Shown here piece after piece: positions 1 through 11,486 of a stretch of DNA of 64,000 bases (position 1 is its first letter; every line of letters starts with the position of its first letter). This stretch comes from Schistosoma mansoni (taxonomy: Eukaryota > Platyhelminthes > Trematoda > Strigeidida > Schistosomatidae), in contig NC_031500.1 of NCBI RefSeq assembly GCF_000237925.1, forward strand, positions 12,797,753 through 12,861,752, given 5' to 3'. Under the pieces are notes generated by a model, which was given only the letters and a program-made list of their open reading frames with translations, was not told the origin of the DNA and searched no databases. The position numbers were made by a program, and so were the translations under genes.

Positions 1-41
1 GTGGCCTATGCTCCATTGGGGGTTACAGGCGTAAGTAAGTA
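1..41 (+). repeat. 3' tip of SR2-like (RTE) LINE, cut by window edge
   Basis: The bases encode the last residues of the LINE C-terminus and then run into the GTAAGTAAGTAA tail shared by the other SR2-like copies in this window. Only the end is visible. Confidence 0.7.
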
Positions 42-100
42 AACAATTAGCATTACAGTTATGTAAGTATAATTATTAAGCAAAAAAACTATTTGATATC

Positions 101-211
101 TTATAGTTGAAATCATGAGTCAATTGAGGCTAGACCACCATGGAAAATCTGGAACCACTGGACAGTCGTTTCGTCCTATTGTGGGACTCCTCAGAAGTGC
201 GCATTCATGAT
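101..211 (-). repeat. Hammerhead-bearing SINE-like repeat (family HH2), 3' part
   Basis: Read on the minus strand it holds CTGAGGAG (187-194), a TCC...GGA stem II, CGAAA (169-173) and a GTC cleavage triplet, then the family tail with CATGGTGGTCTAG and TCATGATTTCAACTAT. The tRNA-like head is absent. Stem I is imperfect in this copy. Confidence 0.75.
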
Positions 212-984
212 ATCTATTCAATAAGTTTATTTTAAATGCCATAGTTACTATTTGATATTGTCTATTTACTGATGTAATATTATTTTTACCAGATAACAAC
301 AACAATTGAATAGAATTAATTATTCAATAAACATATCAAGGTATATTAATGCTTAAAACTCTTTTACATATGCATAGTTTCACTATTCCATTTAATTGAT
401 TAATCATAATGAACTACAGAAACAGGAACAGAAAATATGAATTAGTTGGTGGCTTAAAAAAATCCTTCAGTTGTAGTACTGATATTTTGAATAATAACTA
501 ACTAATAGAGAATAGAGTTAATGTGAAGAAAAAAACAGTACACAAAATTTATGAAGGTAACTATCTGGGTTATATGACAAGATAATCAATAAAATAGGTG
601 ATTCAGTATACCATATTAGATAGGAGATTATTAAAAAGCGTCTTTTTCTTTACCTGTATGTGTATTAGAGATACGTTTCACATTGAGTGTACTTGAAATA
701 TACCAAGTAGACTAGGTTAAAACTGTATGTATATGAAATGAGCGTATCTTGATGATATCGTACTTCAAATAGAAATCTATGATAAACATTTAATTGAATG
801 ACAACAATAAGATATTCTGATCCGTTTTATCTCAGCAACATCTTAGTCAATCTACGATTCAACTATCATCTTATAACACTTAACAATGATTATTGTGTGT
901 TGTAAGTTTTGTTAAAGAAAATAAGTAGACACTTCAATCATATGTCATATGACCCTATTATTATTATTATTGGTGAAGTAGGAT
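212..984. other. AT-rich sequence, no gene seen
   Basis: No convincing exon, RNA gene or recognised repeat. A short ATT-rich tract lies near 956-972. Confidence 0.5.
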
Positions 985-1190
985 ATTATTTTAATAGTTG
1001 CATTCATGAGTCAAAGGAAGCTAGACCACCATAGAAAACCTAGAAGCCGTGGACAACCGTTTCACAATAGTATAGGACTCTTCAGCCATATGCATTCATG
1101 ATCCTGAAAGCGGAACTCAAACCCAGAAACCTTGATCTCTCACGTGAACGCTTAACCTCTAGACCACTGAGCTGACATCCAACGATGTTA
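985..1190 (-). repeat. Degenerate HH2 repeat with tRNA-like head
   Basis: On the minus strand the order is a tRNA-like head (GCTCAGTGGTCTAGAGGTTA), a B-box-like stretch, a decayed hammerhead (the CGAAA box reads TGAAA) and the family tail. It closely resembles the opposite-strand copy at 3361-3545, including uncommon changes. Confidence 0.75.
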
Positions 1191-1956
1191 ATTTCTAACT
1201 TTAACTAATCCCCGAAATTGTGCCACATTCCATCATTGTCTTCAGTGAGTTACTATTTCACAACAAACCCGGTTGCAGTAGGATATATTTGATTTCCTGT
1301 CAAATAATGAAATATGAGTTTTCATAAAAATTGAATGCTATTTTGATTCATAATAGAAATTATACAATTCTGTACATGTATGAGTAGAATGGATTGTCTC
1401 CTCTGAATATATTCAAATAAATGTGTATATGTACTCACTCTGATGTAATTTGTACTGCATTATATGGTAGGAATTGTTTTTGCATTTCAAGCGTATTGCC
1501 TAGATATTAATATCTAACCATAAACCCTTGCATATAAATTTCATACCCTTTTCACAAGCTAGTACCTGTCTGGATGCAGTATCCTAATAAATAACACGTC
1601 GTCATTGGAAACGAGTCTTATTGGGTTCGAGTTTCGTTGTTAACATAAACGCATTAAAGTGAATGTACGTCCAAATGTCGAGTCCCACATAAAACGAGAA
1701 ATACATTCCTAACTCCATCGCTAACTCTATGTTATTGACCGACTACAAGTTTATAACATATTATATTGTCCAATAATTATATGAGAAAATCCCAGTATAT
1801 CATAGTGATTCGAATTTAACACTTCTTATTTAGTGTGTGATAAAAAACGTTTATGGTTTGTGTTCATTAACTATGGATCCCATGTATATTTTTTCGTACA
1901 TAGTAATCTGTATGTTATTAATATTTAAGATGTTTCAATAAATTATTTCAAATACA
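1191..1956. other. No gene seen
   Basis: AT-rich spacer without a recognised exon or repeat. Confidence 0.45.
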
Positions 1957-2616
1957 ACACAGAGAACGCCAATACAATCTCACTTGATGGAGAAACTCTG
2001 GAAGATGTGGAATCTTTCACGTTTCTATGAAACATCACAGATGAACAAGGAAGATCTGATGCAGACGTAAAGGCGAGGATTTTCAAAGCAAGGACAACAT
2101 TCCTATAGTTGAACAACACATGAAACTCAAAACAACTGTCAACCAATATCAAAGTCACAATCTTCAATACGAACGTCAAGATAGTTCTACTGTGTGGGGC
2201 TAAAACTTTAAGAACTATCACAACCAACATAAAAATATACAAGTATTTATAGACAGTTGTCTACGTAGGATACTTAATATTCGTTGGTCAGATACCATCA
2301 GGAGCAGTCTACTGTGGGAGACACCAAGTCAGGTCACAGTTAGGAAAAGACGATGGAAGTGGTGGGTAAGACATACATTGTGGAAATTATCAAACTATGT
2401 CATGAGGCAAGCTCTTACTTAGAATCCTGAGTGAAATGGAAAAGTGGAAGACCAAAAACGTACTGTGCCGGGAATCAGCAGCAGACATGAAGAAGACTAT
2501 TAGCAACTGGAGGGAACTTGAAAGGATTGTCCAGGACAGAGTTGGATGGAGAGTGCTAGTGGGTGGTCTTTGCTCCTCTATGAGGGGTAATAGGAGTAAG
2601 TAAATAAGTAAGTTTA
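1957..2616 (+). repeat. SR2-like (RTE) LINE, 3' fragment
   Basis: A decayed RTE C-terminal region can be followed in several frames: LDGE.LEDV, a block ending at AxTIRSSLLWE, then a stretch like VGWRVLVGGLCSS. It ends in a GTAAGTAAATAAGTAAG tail, as RTE-type LINEs end in short microsatellite tails. Several stops and frame changes are present. The 5' part, endonuclease and RT core are missing. Confidence 0.8.
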
Positions 2617-3179
2617 ATTATTAATTAACTCATAGGTTTTCAGTTGAGTCAGTTCACGATATTCTTCTAACTCATTGCCACAGATTTCTGATTTTATCAT
2701 AGTGAACTCATATACATAACATCTTATCGCTTTTCTATAAGTAATGAAAATGATCCACAAATCAGTTGACCACTATACTCATCTAGCATTAGCATAGACA
2801 CATACCGAACTATATATTCCTACTTACTATTAAATTTACAGTGGATAAAATCGATTGGTAATGTCAAACTCGATTTAGAAATGAGTAATATCCAATCGTT
2901 CATACTGTTGATCATTTAACATGGACATTAGTTACAGTAACCATAACGTTAATCGTGATAGTTCATTAGGTATATTATTCAGCTCTTCAAAAATTGATTG
3001 AAATTTGAAAAGTGTCGGTTCAGTAGTGATAATAATTTATTTAATTTGTTTGTATAAATAAACAGGTAAACAAATAAATCCAGAAATAGACAAATGAACC
3101 GATCAATGCATAATCACCATTGAAAACTTGGAAGCATTGGTTCATGATCTCAATTAAAACTCAACAATCTTCATACTTT
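2617..3179. other. No gene; one HH2 tail remnant
   Basis: Mostly AT-rich. Near 3095-3160 a remnant of the HH2 tail (ACCATTGAAAACTTGGAAGC, TTCATGATCTCAATT) is visible. Confidence 0.45.
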
Positions 3180-3545
3180 ATACTGGTCATTATTATGTGC
3201 TTACTAGTGACTAATTTCGAGAGGTAATTCTTGGAGTTCTAGTGAGAAGCCGTGACCAGTGGATTTCATCTGTGTCAGGTGTGGGACTGTTATTTAACGA
3301 AGACAATGGTAGAAGGTGGTGCAATTCTGTGGATTGATTAAAGGTAGAAACTAACATCTTTGGATATCAGCTCAGTGGTCTAGAGGTTAAGCGTTCACAT
3401 GAGAGACAAAGGTTTCTGGGTTTGAGTTCCGCTTTCAGGATCATGAATGCATATGGCTGAAGAGTCCTATACTATTGTGAAACGGCTGTTCATGGCTTCT
3501 AGGTTTTTCTATAATGGTCTGATATTGATAGGTTCATGATCTTAA
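3180..3545 (+). repeat. HH2 repeat, long form with 5' body and tRNA-like head
   Basis: The left part (CTTACTAGTGACTAAT ... GGAGTTCTAGTGAGAAG) matches the body seen at 7614-7825 and 23320-23460. It is followed by the tRNA-like head (from 3367), a decayed hammerhead (GGCTGAAGAGTCC ... TGAAAC) and the family tail. Confidence 0.75.
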
Positions 3546-3995
3546 TCGAAATTCAATAATCTCGACACCCCTATTCCAACATTCTACTTTATTCATGTGT
3601 AATACTAATTGTTTCAATTATACAGTGGATTAGAAATATAGATTTATAACCTGTCTATAAGTCATACAATTCATTCTTGTTGGAGCCCACCTTTATAATA
3701 ACGTGATTAACATAGAAAAAAGAACAAATGGTTGTGATGAGTTTTTTAATGTTCATATTGATCGAAAGCTTGAATGCGAATTTCATTTGGTAACACAGAC
3801 ACTTATTAAAATGAATAGTTTTCATATTAAAAGAAATAGATACCTTAGTTTCTACTATTAGCTAATAAGATCTGTCATTAAAAATGTAATCAATGATAAT
3901 GTCAACACAATATTTACTGACAATTATTACTGCAGTAAACTATACTTTTGACTTGATATAGTTATCCTCATATAACATAAATATAACTACATAAG
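3546..3995. other. No gene seen
   Basis: AT-rich spacer, nothing recognised. Confidence 0.45.
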
Positions 3996-3997
3996 CC

Positions 3998-4222
3998 CCC
4001 AAATGCCCTGGTACGGCCAAGAGTGAGGAGAGTCCGCTCTTCCTCTCGAAATACTCTCACATGGACATGCGTATATAGCCTCTGTCAGGGAAGTCCTAAT
4101 TACTGCCTTCTCGTGGCGGGGGTGTTGTTTACAAAATTGAAAGGACGAAAAGTGAATGTTCGGCGCTTTAACCGGGTTGATGGACACGGAGAATCCACCT
4201 AGATGAGTTGGAAAACCCTAAT
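3998..4222 (+). repeat. Repeat B, 5' fragment
   Basis: Matches the left part of the fuller copy at 19348-19875 (AAATGCCCTGGTACGGCC ... TTTAACCGGGTTG). It is richer in GC than its surroundings. The 3' half with the AAATAAAT tail is missing. Confidence 0.75.
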
Positions 4223-4532
4223 TAGATATTACAGATTACTGATTGAGTTTATAAGGAATATATATATTTCAGTAGATTGATTTCCAGTTTCAAACTCATT
4301 AGTGAATGTTACATTAATCATTGAACGAATTAACTGTTTTTGCACTATGACAAAATAATAGAAGATACCTTTAATCATATAAATCTTTATTGGAACCGTG
4401 TTAAAATTTAAAATGGCGGATAGACAATCGGATTATTTGTAGGTATCATTACCAAGGTTTGACTTCATAATTTCAAATAAATTGAGCATTGAGTAGACTG
4501 TTATACATGAACATAATATATTTGTATTATCT
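4223..4532. other. No gene seen
   Basis: AT-rich, no recognised element. Confidence 0.4.
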
Positions 4533-4768
4533 TAATGAGTAGAAAAATGAGATGTTCCGACGTTTCGTAACTCAATGTAAGCCACTTCTTCAGAGAATAA
4601 CTAACCAAATCAAAAGTAATTCAAGTTTAAATAGTACGAAAGAACAACGCAAGAGTATTATATACGACCAATCGGAAATTTAGATTTGGTTATTTGTTCA
4701 CTGAAAAAGTGGCTTACATTGAGTTACGAAACGTTAGAAAATCTAATTTTCCTACTCCTTGGGATATT
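4533..4768. repeat. Inverted repeat with Penelope-type hammerhead-like arms
   Basis: Arms at 4561-4590 and 4704-4733 are reverse complements with one mismatch over 30 bases, 113 bases apart. Each arm, read outward, has CTGAAGA (or CTGAAAA), a short GTGGC/GTTAC stem with wobbles, GAAAC and CGTC (or CGTT). This resembles the hammerheads known in terminal repeats of Penelope-like retroelements. No RT or GIY-YIG frame is present. Confidence 0.55.
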
Positions 4769-4924
4769 ATAATTATATTATTTTGTTTGTAATTGGATTA
4801 TTCCTTTATTTATAAGCTATAAACGATACATGAAAAACTAGGTTCTGTCACAAAAAAAAGGCAACTCTATAAAGGATTTTATTGACCATTCTGATCATAA
4901 TACTGTAATCAGTGATTATATATT

Positions 4925-5236
4925 TATAATACTTGAGATCATGAATCACTTGAAGCTAAATCACAATGTAAAATCTGGAAGCACCGGAAGGCCGTTTCGT
5001 CCCACAATGGAACTCCTCAGCAGTGCACATCCACGATACCACCTCGCGAGATTTGAATCCAGGACCTATCGGTCTTGCGAGGCGGGATCATGGATGCGCA
5101 CTGCTGAGGTGTCCCACTATAGGACGAAACTGCCATGCAATGCTTCCAGGGTTTCCATGATGGTCTAGCTTCAATTGGTCCATGATTGCAACTATTAAAA
5201 TTACTATAATATTTACAAAACCCCTTCTGATTATAT
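4925..5236. repeat. HH2 inverted dimer with two opposed hammerhead cores
   Basis: The left half is an HH2 tail plus core on the minus strand (core about 4977-5033). The right half is a plus-strand core (about 5091-5147) and tail ending AACCCCTTCTGAT. Between them is a short tRNA-like remnant. The two halves can fold on each other. Confidence 0.75.
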
Positions 5237-5379
5237 ATTTCCTCAAATCAAATGTTTTACAAATAGATATTATCAAAACTTACCTTTAAAATTACAAAAT
5301 CCATTTCTACTGATATCAGTTATAACCTTTCTATTATTGTATGTATTATTTATTACTTTTATCCTTTTCAATAGTAGTC

Positions 5380-5415
<36 letters not shown>
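5380..5415. repeat. (TAG)n microsatellite
   Basis: About a dozen TAG units. Confidence 0.9.
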
Positions 5416-7412
5416 ATAGTGAAGGGTTCCTGTTGAAATTTTTTTGATAAATGTTATAATTAAATATCCAATTATTAAAGTATACTTATATATTCATCAT
5501 TGAATTGAATTATATTCCAAGTTGATGTTTTTTTAATTAATGAAAGACTTTTAAAAGAATATTCAAGTATTTGATTAGTATAAACTACTCATTATTCAAT
5601 TTGTAAGTAGAATAATTGAACAATGAATGAAACCTCAGTAATGTATGTTTACCAAACTATAAATGGGGTTTTTGTTTTAATGAATCAGTTCTGAAATTTT
5701 CCATTGTTCCAGTTGGCTGATTGGTTGAATAATAATACTAATGGTATTAGTAACGTTATTAATAATAAAGTAATGATAGTACTATTATTATTATTATTAT
5801 TATTATTATGTTTACTAAAGTTCATGCCTGGGTATAAATATAAATAGGTGAATATGTTGATGCTTATAAATACATATATATGTGCATTCGCTAGCAGTAG
5901 TATGTATTTTGGTGCCAGGTCTTTGTATGTATACACTATAAGGTTACATGTACATGAATGTGCCTAGTGTGTGTATATGTCTATCAATGAACTATTTGTA
6001 TGATACATTTAGTTTTATTGATAATTGATGATTTTTAATGGATAGAAGTAATAGTTTCACCTGTACAATATGTATACCAATTTCATTACATATACAGTAC
6101 GTTAATCAATTACAAAAATGCATTTAGAATGGGGTTTTTTTTTCTTTAATTTGTTGGTTGGGTGTGTTTATTCGATATACCACAATAATTCTAAACTTTT
6201 CTTCCTGTATCATTATTTATACAATAATAATGTGTGTAAGTGATGAGTGTGTGTGTGTGAGTGTGCGTGTGCATGGGATTTTGACCTATGATCATTATAA
6301 TAATAATAATAAAATGTACGTTTGTATAAATTGTACAAAAAGCCAACAGGAGAGAGAAAGAGGGAGGGAGGGGGAGTGATAGATAGACTAAATCTCCCCC
6401 ACTATTAAAGATACACTGGTGAAATTTATTTCTTCTCTGAATACATATATAACAATACCGGTTAGTTAGTTAGTTAGTTACTTGATGAACCATACTTTTA
6501 CTGGCCTATCTAATAATGAAAACGTAAAAAATGACATACCATTGCACATAAGCATAAATACACGTTTGCACGCATCTAAATATTAAAATATAGACCTGTT
6601 CAATGTGTTCAGTACATATATATATATAAGTGAAAAAAGGCATGATAAACTAGAAAATCAAATCAAAATTCTCATTCAGTAGAAAAAAAACGGTAGTTGA
6701 TATCAGGCTGTTGGAGTTAGTAAACAGGAGATCCTAATTGACATGAATTTCCTGCTAGTTAGTAGTCGTCAGTAAGAAGTAACTAAAACCATTAGGGAAC
6801 TGATGAATTCTATAAGATTCAAACACATGTCGCTCAACTTTATTAATGAGCTATACAGAATACGACCGAACTGATGTTGAACCGAGATGCTTATAATGAC
6901 TGATTACTGAATCATAGCCAATATGATGGTTGTCTGATTGAGTTCTATGGATTAATTTGCAATATGGCCGTTAGTCTAAATGACCCAATATTGTTTGCTA
7001 TATGTTTAATGTTGTATAGTTGAAGATAGTCGGTGAAGAACCTTGTTTCACTTGTTAGTAAAACCGATGTTTTCTGAAAATAATTTTTTAAGAAAAATCA
7101 CAGAATCACCTAAATAAATAACAGTATAACTGAATTACTGAAAGTCAACCTAACTTATTAAGTAGGGGAAAGTTAAAAGTTATTTATGAAGCTTTTTACT
7201 TGTTCACTTAATAAAGGGTAATAATTAAACTTAAATGAAGCTTTTCCATTAGTATATCATACTCCAGAAAATCCATCACTTAATTTATGTACATCCATGT
7301 TAATATATCTGACCCATAGGCTCACAAGCGCAGCATACAAACATCCTTTCTACGCTAGCCATCGGTATAGTCAGTTAGCCTTTTTATGCTAGCACAACTA
7401 TTACCTCATTAA
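5416..7412. other. Simple-repeat-rich AT sequence, no gene seen
   Basis: Contains (ATT)n near 5781-5808, GT-rich repeats near 6246-6275, an AAT tract near 6296-6311, a GA-rich tract near 6350-6376 and (GTTA)n near 6462-6480. The short open frames here are low-complexity. Confidence 0.5.
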
Positions 7413-7613
7413 TATCAGAAGGGGTTTTGTGGATATTATAGTAATTTTAGTAGTTGAAATCATGAATCAACTGAAGCTAGACCACCATGGAAAACCTGGA
7501 AGCACTGGACGGCCGTTTCGTTCTATTGTGGGACTCCATGACGGTCTAGCTTCAATTGATTCATGATCTCAACTATTAAAATTACTATATTATCCCAAAA
7601 AACCCTTTCTGAT
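7413..7613. repeat. Palindromic HH2 element with ~75-80 bp inverted arms
   Basis: Begins ATCAGAAGGGG and ends CCCTTTCTGAT. The two arms are reverse complements of each other with scattered mismatches. The centre keeps part of one minus-strand hammerhead core (GGACGGCCGTTTCG ... GTGGGACTCC). It looks like two HH2 tails fused head to head. Confidence 0.75.
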
Positions 7614-7825
7614 CTTAATCGACATATGCTCACTAGTGACTGGCTCCATGATGTATTTCCTGGAGTTCTATTGAGAAGTAGTGACCAGTTGAGTACAACC
7701 AGGTCTGTTGTGAGATAGTAACTCACTGAAAACATTGGTGGATGTGTCGCTCAATTTCGTGGATTGGTTGAAGTTCGACATTAACACCGTTGGATGCCGA
7801 ATCAATGGTCTAGAGGTAATCGAGG
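7614..7825 (+). repeat. HH2 5' body and start of tRNA-like head
   Basis: TGCTCACTAGTGACTGG through GTTGAAGTTCGACATTAACACC into a decayed head. It matches the same segment of the copies at 3180 and 23320. Confidence 0.7.
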
Positions 7826-8261
7826 GATCACATAATAAAAAGAAACACCTATTCAGTGTTTCCTAATTTCCAATTGTATCCCAACTGTTATCAGTCTACG
7901 ATAAATACCAACTTCTAAATAAACTAGTCTCTGGAAAACCTATTCAATAAAATGACAAGTTTTATAACCAACTAGAACATGAAACTCAACAATCTACACA
8001 AACCTTTGCAATACAAAAAAGAAAACAAAATGAGAAGCTGATCGGAAGAAAATATCTTTTTCACTGTGAAATTATGGAAATTAGTGGCGATGTTACATTT
8101 TCTGAGCTGGAGAAGTCTAAGCGTGGTAGGTTTGTTCACGTTCGAGTGTAAAATTTTGGGGAAATTTATAATAAAACCATTGCAGTGAACGAGAACACAA
8201 GCGGGGACAACCAAATGTGTTTGAATACAAAACTATAGGAAACCTTAGTAAAATCTGGAAA
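7826..8261. other. No gene seen
   Basis: Nothing recognised. Confidence 0.4.
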
Positions 8262-8514
8262 CCTTACCTTACTTACTTACGCCTGTTACTCACAATGGAG
8301 CATAGGCTGCCGACTAGCATTCTCCAACCCACTCTACAATGGGCCTTCCTTTCTAGTTCTATCCAATTTTTGTTCATTCTTCTCATGTCTGTCTCCATTC
8401 ATCGGCGTAATGTGTTCTTTGGTCTTCCTCTTCTCCTGTGGCCTTCAGGATTCCATGTCAGGGTTTGTCGTCTGACGCAGTTGGATGATTTCCTCAAAGT
8501 GTGTCCTATCCTAT
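8262..8514 (-). repeat. SR2-like LINE, 3' fragment
   Basis: The minus strand gives the typical RTE C-terminus: cysteine-poor stretch like [15 protein letters not shown], then PKNTLR, then MNKNWIELE, then GWRMLV, then the (TAAG)n tail at 8262-8275. Confidence 0.8.
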
Positions 8515-8735
8515 CTGAGAAACATACATTAAATTCTTTATTTACAGACTGTCAATCAATTGTCTCAGAATTCATTGTTCATTCGTTCTCACACCAAGCA
8601 ATCTACTTTCTCGTTCTATTTACTTTGATCTTCCTAACCTTCTGCCACCAAACATTCTACTTTCAATTGATGAGGCATACTACTTATATTTGTTGACATA
8701 AGTACCACATACCACACCATGATTTTAATGAAAAT
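8515..8735 (-). repeat. Repeat A copy
   Basis: Reverse complement of the ~260 bp repeat seen at 10612, 16972, 28705 and 29450. Landmarks are CATAAGTAG-like sequence at its head and ATGTTTCTCAG at its end. It abuts the LINE fragment directly. Confidence 0.7.
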
Positions 8736-8887
8736 GATGATGTGAGGACAGGTGAATGAAGTTATGTTTTGGTTCAATTCGTTCTACAATGCTTCAGTAG
8801 GAATGTAGGATTGATTGTCGAAAAAGGATCATTTTCTCTTACTAATTAATTTTTTTCTGCTTAGCTTTATTAGCGAGTTCGTTTCCT

Positions 8888-9136
8888 ACGGGAAATCATC
8901 AAGCTGTATCACGAGGCGAGCCCTCGTGACATGCCCTAACGTGGGATCCTGAAGGGAAGCGGAAAAGAAGAAGACCAAACAACACATTACTTTGGGAAAT
9001 AGAAGCAAATATGAAAAGGATGAATAACAACTGGAAAGAACTTGAAAGGATTGCCCAGGACAGGGTTGGATAGATAATGCTGGTGGGCGTCCTATGTTCC
9101 TCCACGAGGGGTAACAGGCGTAAGCACGTAAGTAAT
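8888..9136 (+). repeat. SR2-like LINE, 3' fragment
   Basis: Decayed C-terminus with a stretch like [10 protein letters not shown] and [25 protein letters not shown], ending in a GTAAGCACGTAAGTAA tail. Confidence 0.8.
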
Positions 9137-9560
9137 TTTTTGTTTTAATACAGTGATTATTAATTAAAATTATAGATTTAAGTAAATCTGAGTTGATTTT
9201 TATAAAGAATGAAACATTTATCAGAAATCATGGTGTATTAATTGACTGTACCATTGGCATTACTACGAAATAATAGAATGTTAACAGTGTTCGTGAATTC
9301 AACAGAAAAGTTTTGTTTATAATTAGAATGTTATTGAAAGTCAGGAATCACTGGTCAGCTGCTTTATTTTAATATGGGACTTCTTAACAGTACAGATCTC
9401 CTAATTCACCATGGATCCAACCCATGAACTTCAGGTGTCATTATGAAACCATAATTATTGGTACATTTTCGACTTCGATCGATTTGTGATATAGATCAAT
9501 GGTTATTCAATAACAGTAGTGACTACTGTTTCACTTCTTATATGTCTGGTTCCAATCGGT
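9137..9560. other. No gene; faint HH2 remnant
   Basis: About 9340-9430 carries a badly decayed HH2-like segment (ATCACTGGTCAGC ... GGGACTTCTTAACAG). Nothing else recognised. Confidence 0.35.
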
Positions 9561-10010
9561 CAATGTTTTTCATTTGAATTACAGAAAAATTTGAAGTAAG
9601 TCACTAATTAGTTGATTATTGTAGTTTGGACGGAGAGGTTCTATAAACATCAGCTTAATTTTTAAGTCATGTTCCTTGGAGACTGACCAGCGAGTATTGG
9701 ACGATTGTTTCTTCCTTGTATATGACTCCACAACAGCGAGCGACAACGATTCAGAGACCGAATCCATGGTTTTTTGGTCTTAGTTGATAAACAAAACCCC
9801 AAATTACTGTAATCGTCAATTGAAATCTCTAAGTGGGTGATGTCCCTGATTATTAAGTTTATTTCAGTAAGTAGGGATAAGGTTTGGAATAGCAAATTCG
9901 GAACAGTGGTAAACTTTAAACTAGCGTCTCTAAACTCCATGTTCAGTATACAATAGATTGGAAAATCAAACTCTTCTGCTAACCATATATCGATCACACT
10001 TTATCAGTTA
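9561..10010 (-). other. Unrecognised open frame region
   Basis: The minus strand is open for 111 codons at 9662-9997, and a second overlapping frame is open for 62 codons at 9579-9767. I recognise no domain in either. The plus strand is also open across about 9670-9780. It could be an old transposon piece. I do not call it a host gene. Confidence 0.25.
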
Positions 10011-10611
10011 ATTCACCTAAAAGGAAACATCTAATGACATATACAAAAAGCCTGCAATACTCGATATCACGAAATTTTGTGAACACCTGGTTAGTGTTGG
10101 ATAATGAGGTAGGCAGTAGTTATTTGTATTGGGTTGCTTATACACATCGTCGGTTATCACAATGATGCAAACGTTTGACTTGGTCCGTTTTATAGAAATT
10201 ACCTTGTTATATTAAACTAATGAATTAGTTCCGCTAGCCAAAAGTCAACTTTCAAGCGCATAATTCAATATTGAAAATCAGGAAGCAGTATTCGTTTTTT
10301 TCCTTTCTTCTATAATTACCAACTAACATAGAACAACTGAATAGAAAAATCTATCATGAAGATACATTCCATCCAAATATCTTACAGTGTATGTAGTTTA
10401 TCTCTTAGCCGAAGTGTCATTTGGAAGTAATCTACATTTGGAAAAAGTATTACTCTTTTTCATCTATCTTGTACAGTAAAAATGACTGAAATCTACAAAC
10501 AGTAAGCCTTTTATACTAATTAAAAGGTTTTATGCAACATGTCAATTGAAATTTAATCAGTCAATATTCACATAAACCAATCAAGTATATTATTTGTTGT
10601 AATAAGTGCAT
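10011..10611. other. No gene seen
   Basis: Nothing recognised. Confidence 0.4.
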
Positions 10612-10885
10612 CATAGTGTGGTGTGTGCTACTGATACCGACAGATATAAGTAGTATGTATCACCAATCAGAAGTGGAATGCTTGACGCGCAAAAGGTTGA
10701 GAAAAGCGAAGAGAAAAGAACGAAAGCAAAGAGCAGTTGATATGGAAACGAAGGAACAACAAAGTATGAGATAATGGATGGATATTTTGCAAATGGTGTA
10801 TTTAATGTATGATTCTCAGATTTTACCAAGATATTCTGTCACTACTGGCTTTCCCGTTCATTACAATAGTGCACCTAATGATGGT
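10612..10885 (+). repeat. Repeat A copy
   Basis: Starts GTGTGTGCTACTGATACCG. Landmarks are AAGTAGTATGTATCACC, GAAGTGGAATGC and ATTTTGCAAATG, ending near CATTACAATAGTGC. No open frame is conserved between copies. Confidence 0.75.
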
Positions 10886-11325
10886 AGTAAATATGATGAT
10901 AGACTGGGATTGATGTGAATATATGCATTCATTAGTTACGAAGGATATTTGGATATTTGGAAAATCATGATCAGTACAACTATAATTACTATTACTATTA
11001 ATAATAACAGTAATAATAATAATAATGGTACTAATACTATTACTAACTCGACTACTCTTGTTTTTATTCTAATCATTATTGTAACGGTTAAATTGGATAC
11101 TATGGAGTATGTGTGTATATATGTAAACACATACCTACATTTGACATTTATTCTATTATATGAACCATTCATATTCACTTGTCTTTGTAGTCGTGATGAT
11201 GTAAACATATATGTCTGTATGCACGATGTTGATAAGTTTGTTAGTACTTCAAGTTGTTTCAGCTAACTACATATTCACCAGTACTATGACTATAATGATT
11301 ATTTACATAGTAAGTAATTTCAAAA
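10886..11325. other. AT- and AAT-rich low complexity
   Basis: An AAT/ATT-rich run at about 10975-11045 explains both open frames here. Confidence 0.5.
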
Positions 11326-11486
11326 ATCCTGAGGGGAAACGGAATAGAGAGCAGAAATTATTAGGATGAATAGTAACTGGAAAGAACTGGAAAGGATTTC
11401 CCAGGACAAAGTTAGACGGGGAATACTGGTGAGCGCCCTATTTTCCTCTACGAGGGATAACAAGCGTAAGTAAGTAAGTAGTTTTA
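11326..11486 (+). repeat. SR2-like LINE, 3' tip
   Basis: AATCCTGAGGGGAAACGGAA through GATTTCCCAGGACAAAG to a GTAAGTAAGTAAGTAG tail. Confidence 0.8.

Noticed and set aside
1943-2242. 99-codon minus-strand open frame
   Set aside because: It is the antisense shadow of an SR2-like LINE fragment that codes on the plus strand.
7413-7613. MITE of a DNA transposon, because of its inverted ends
   Set aside because: The arms are HH2 tails known from non-palindromic copies, and no constant target duplication was seen. Kept as an HH2 foldback.
8217-8696. 159-codon plus-strand open frame
   Set aside because: It runs antisense through an SR2-like LINE end and then through repeat A; both are explained on the minus strand.
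10936-11266. Two overlapping open frames of 90 and 105 codons on opposite strands
   Set aside because: Driven by an AAT/ATT-rich low-complexity tract; no motif.
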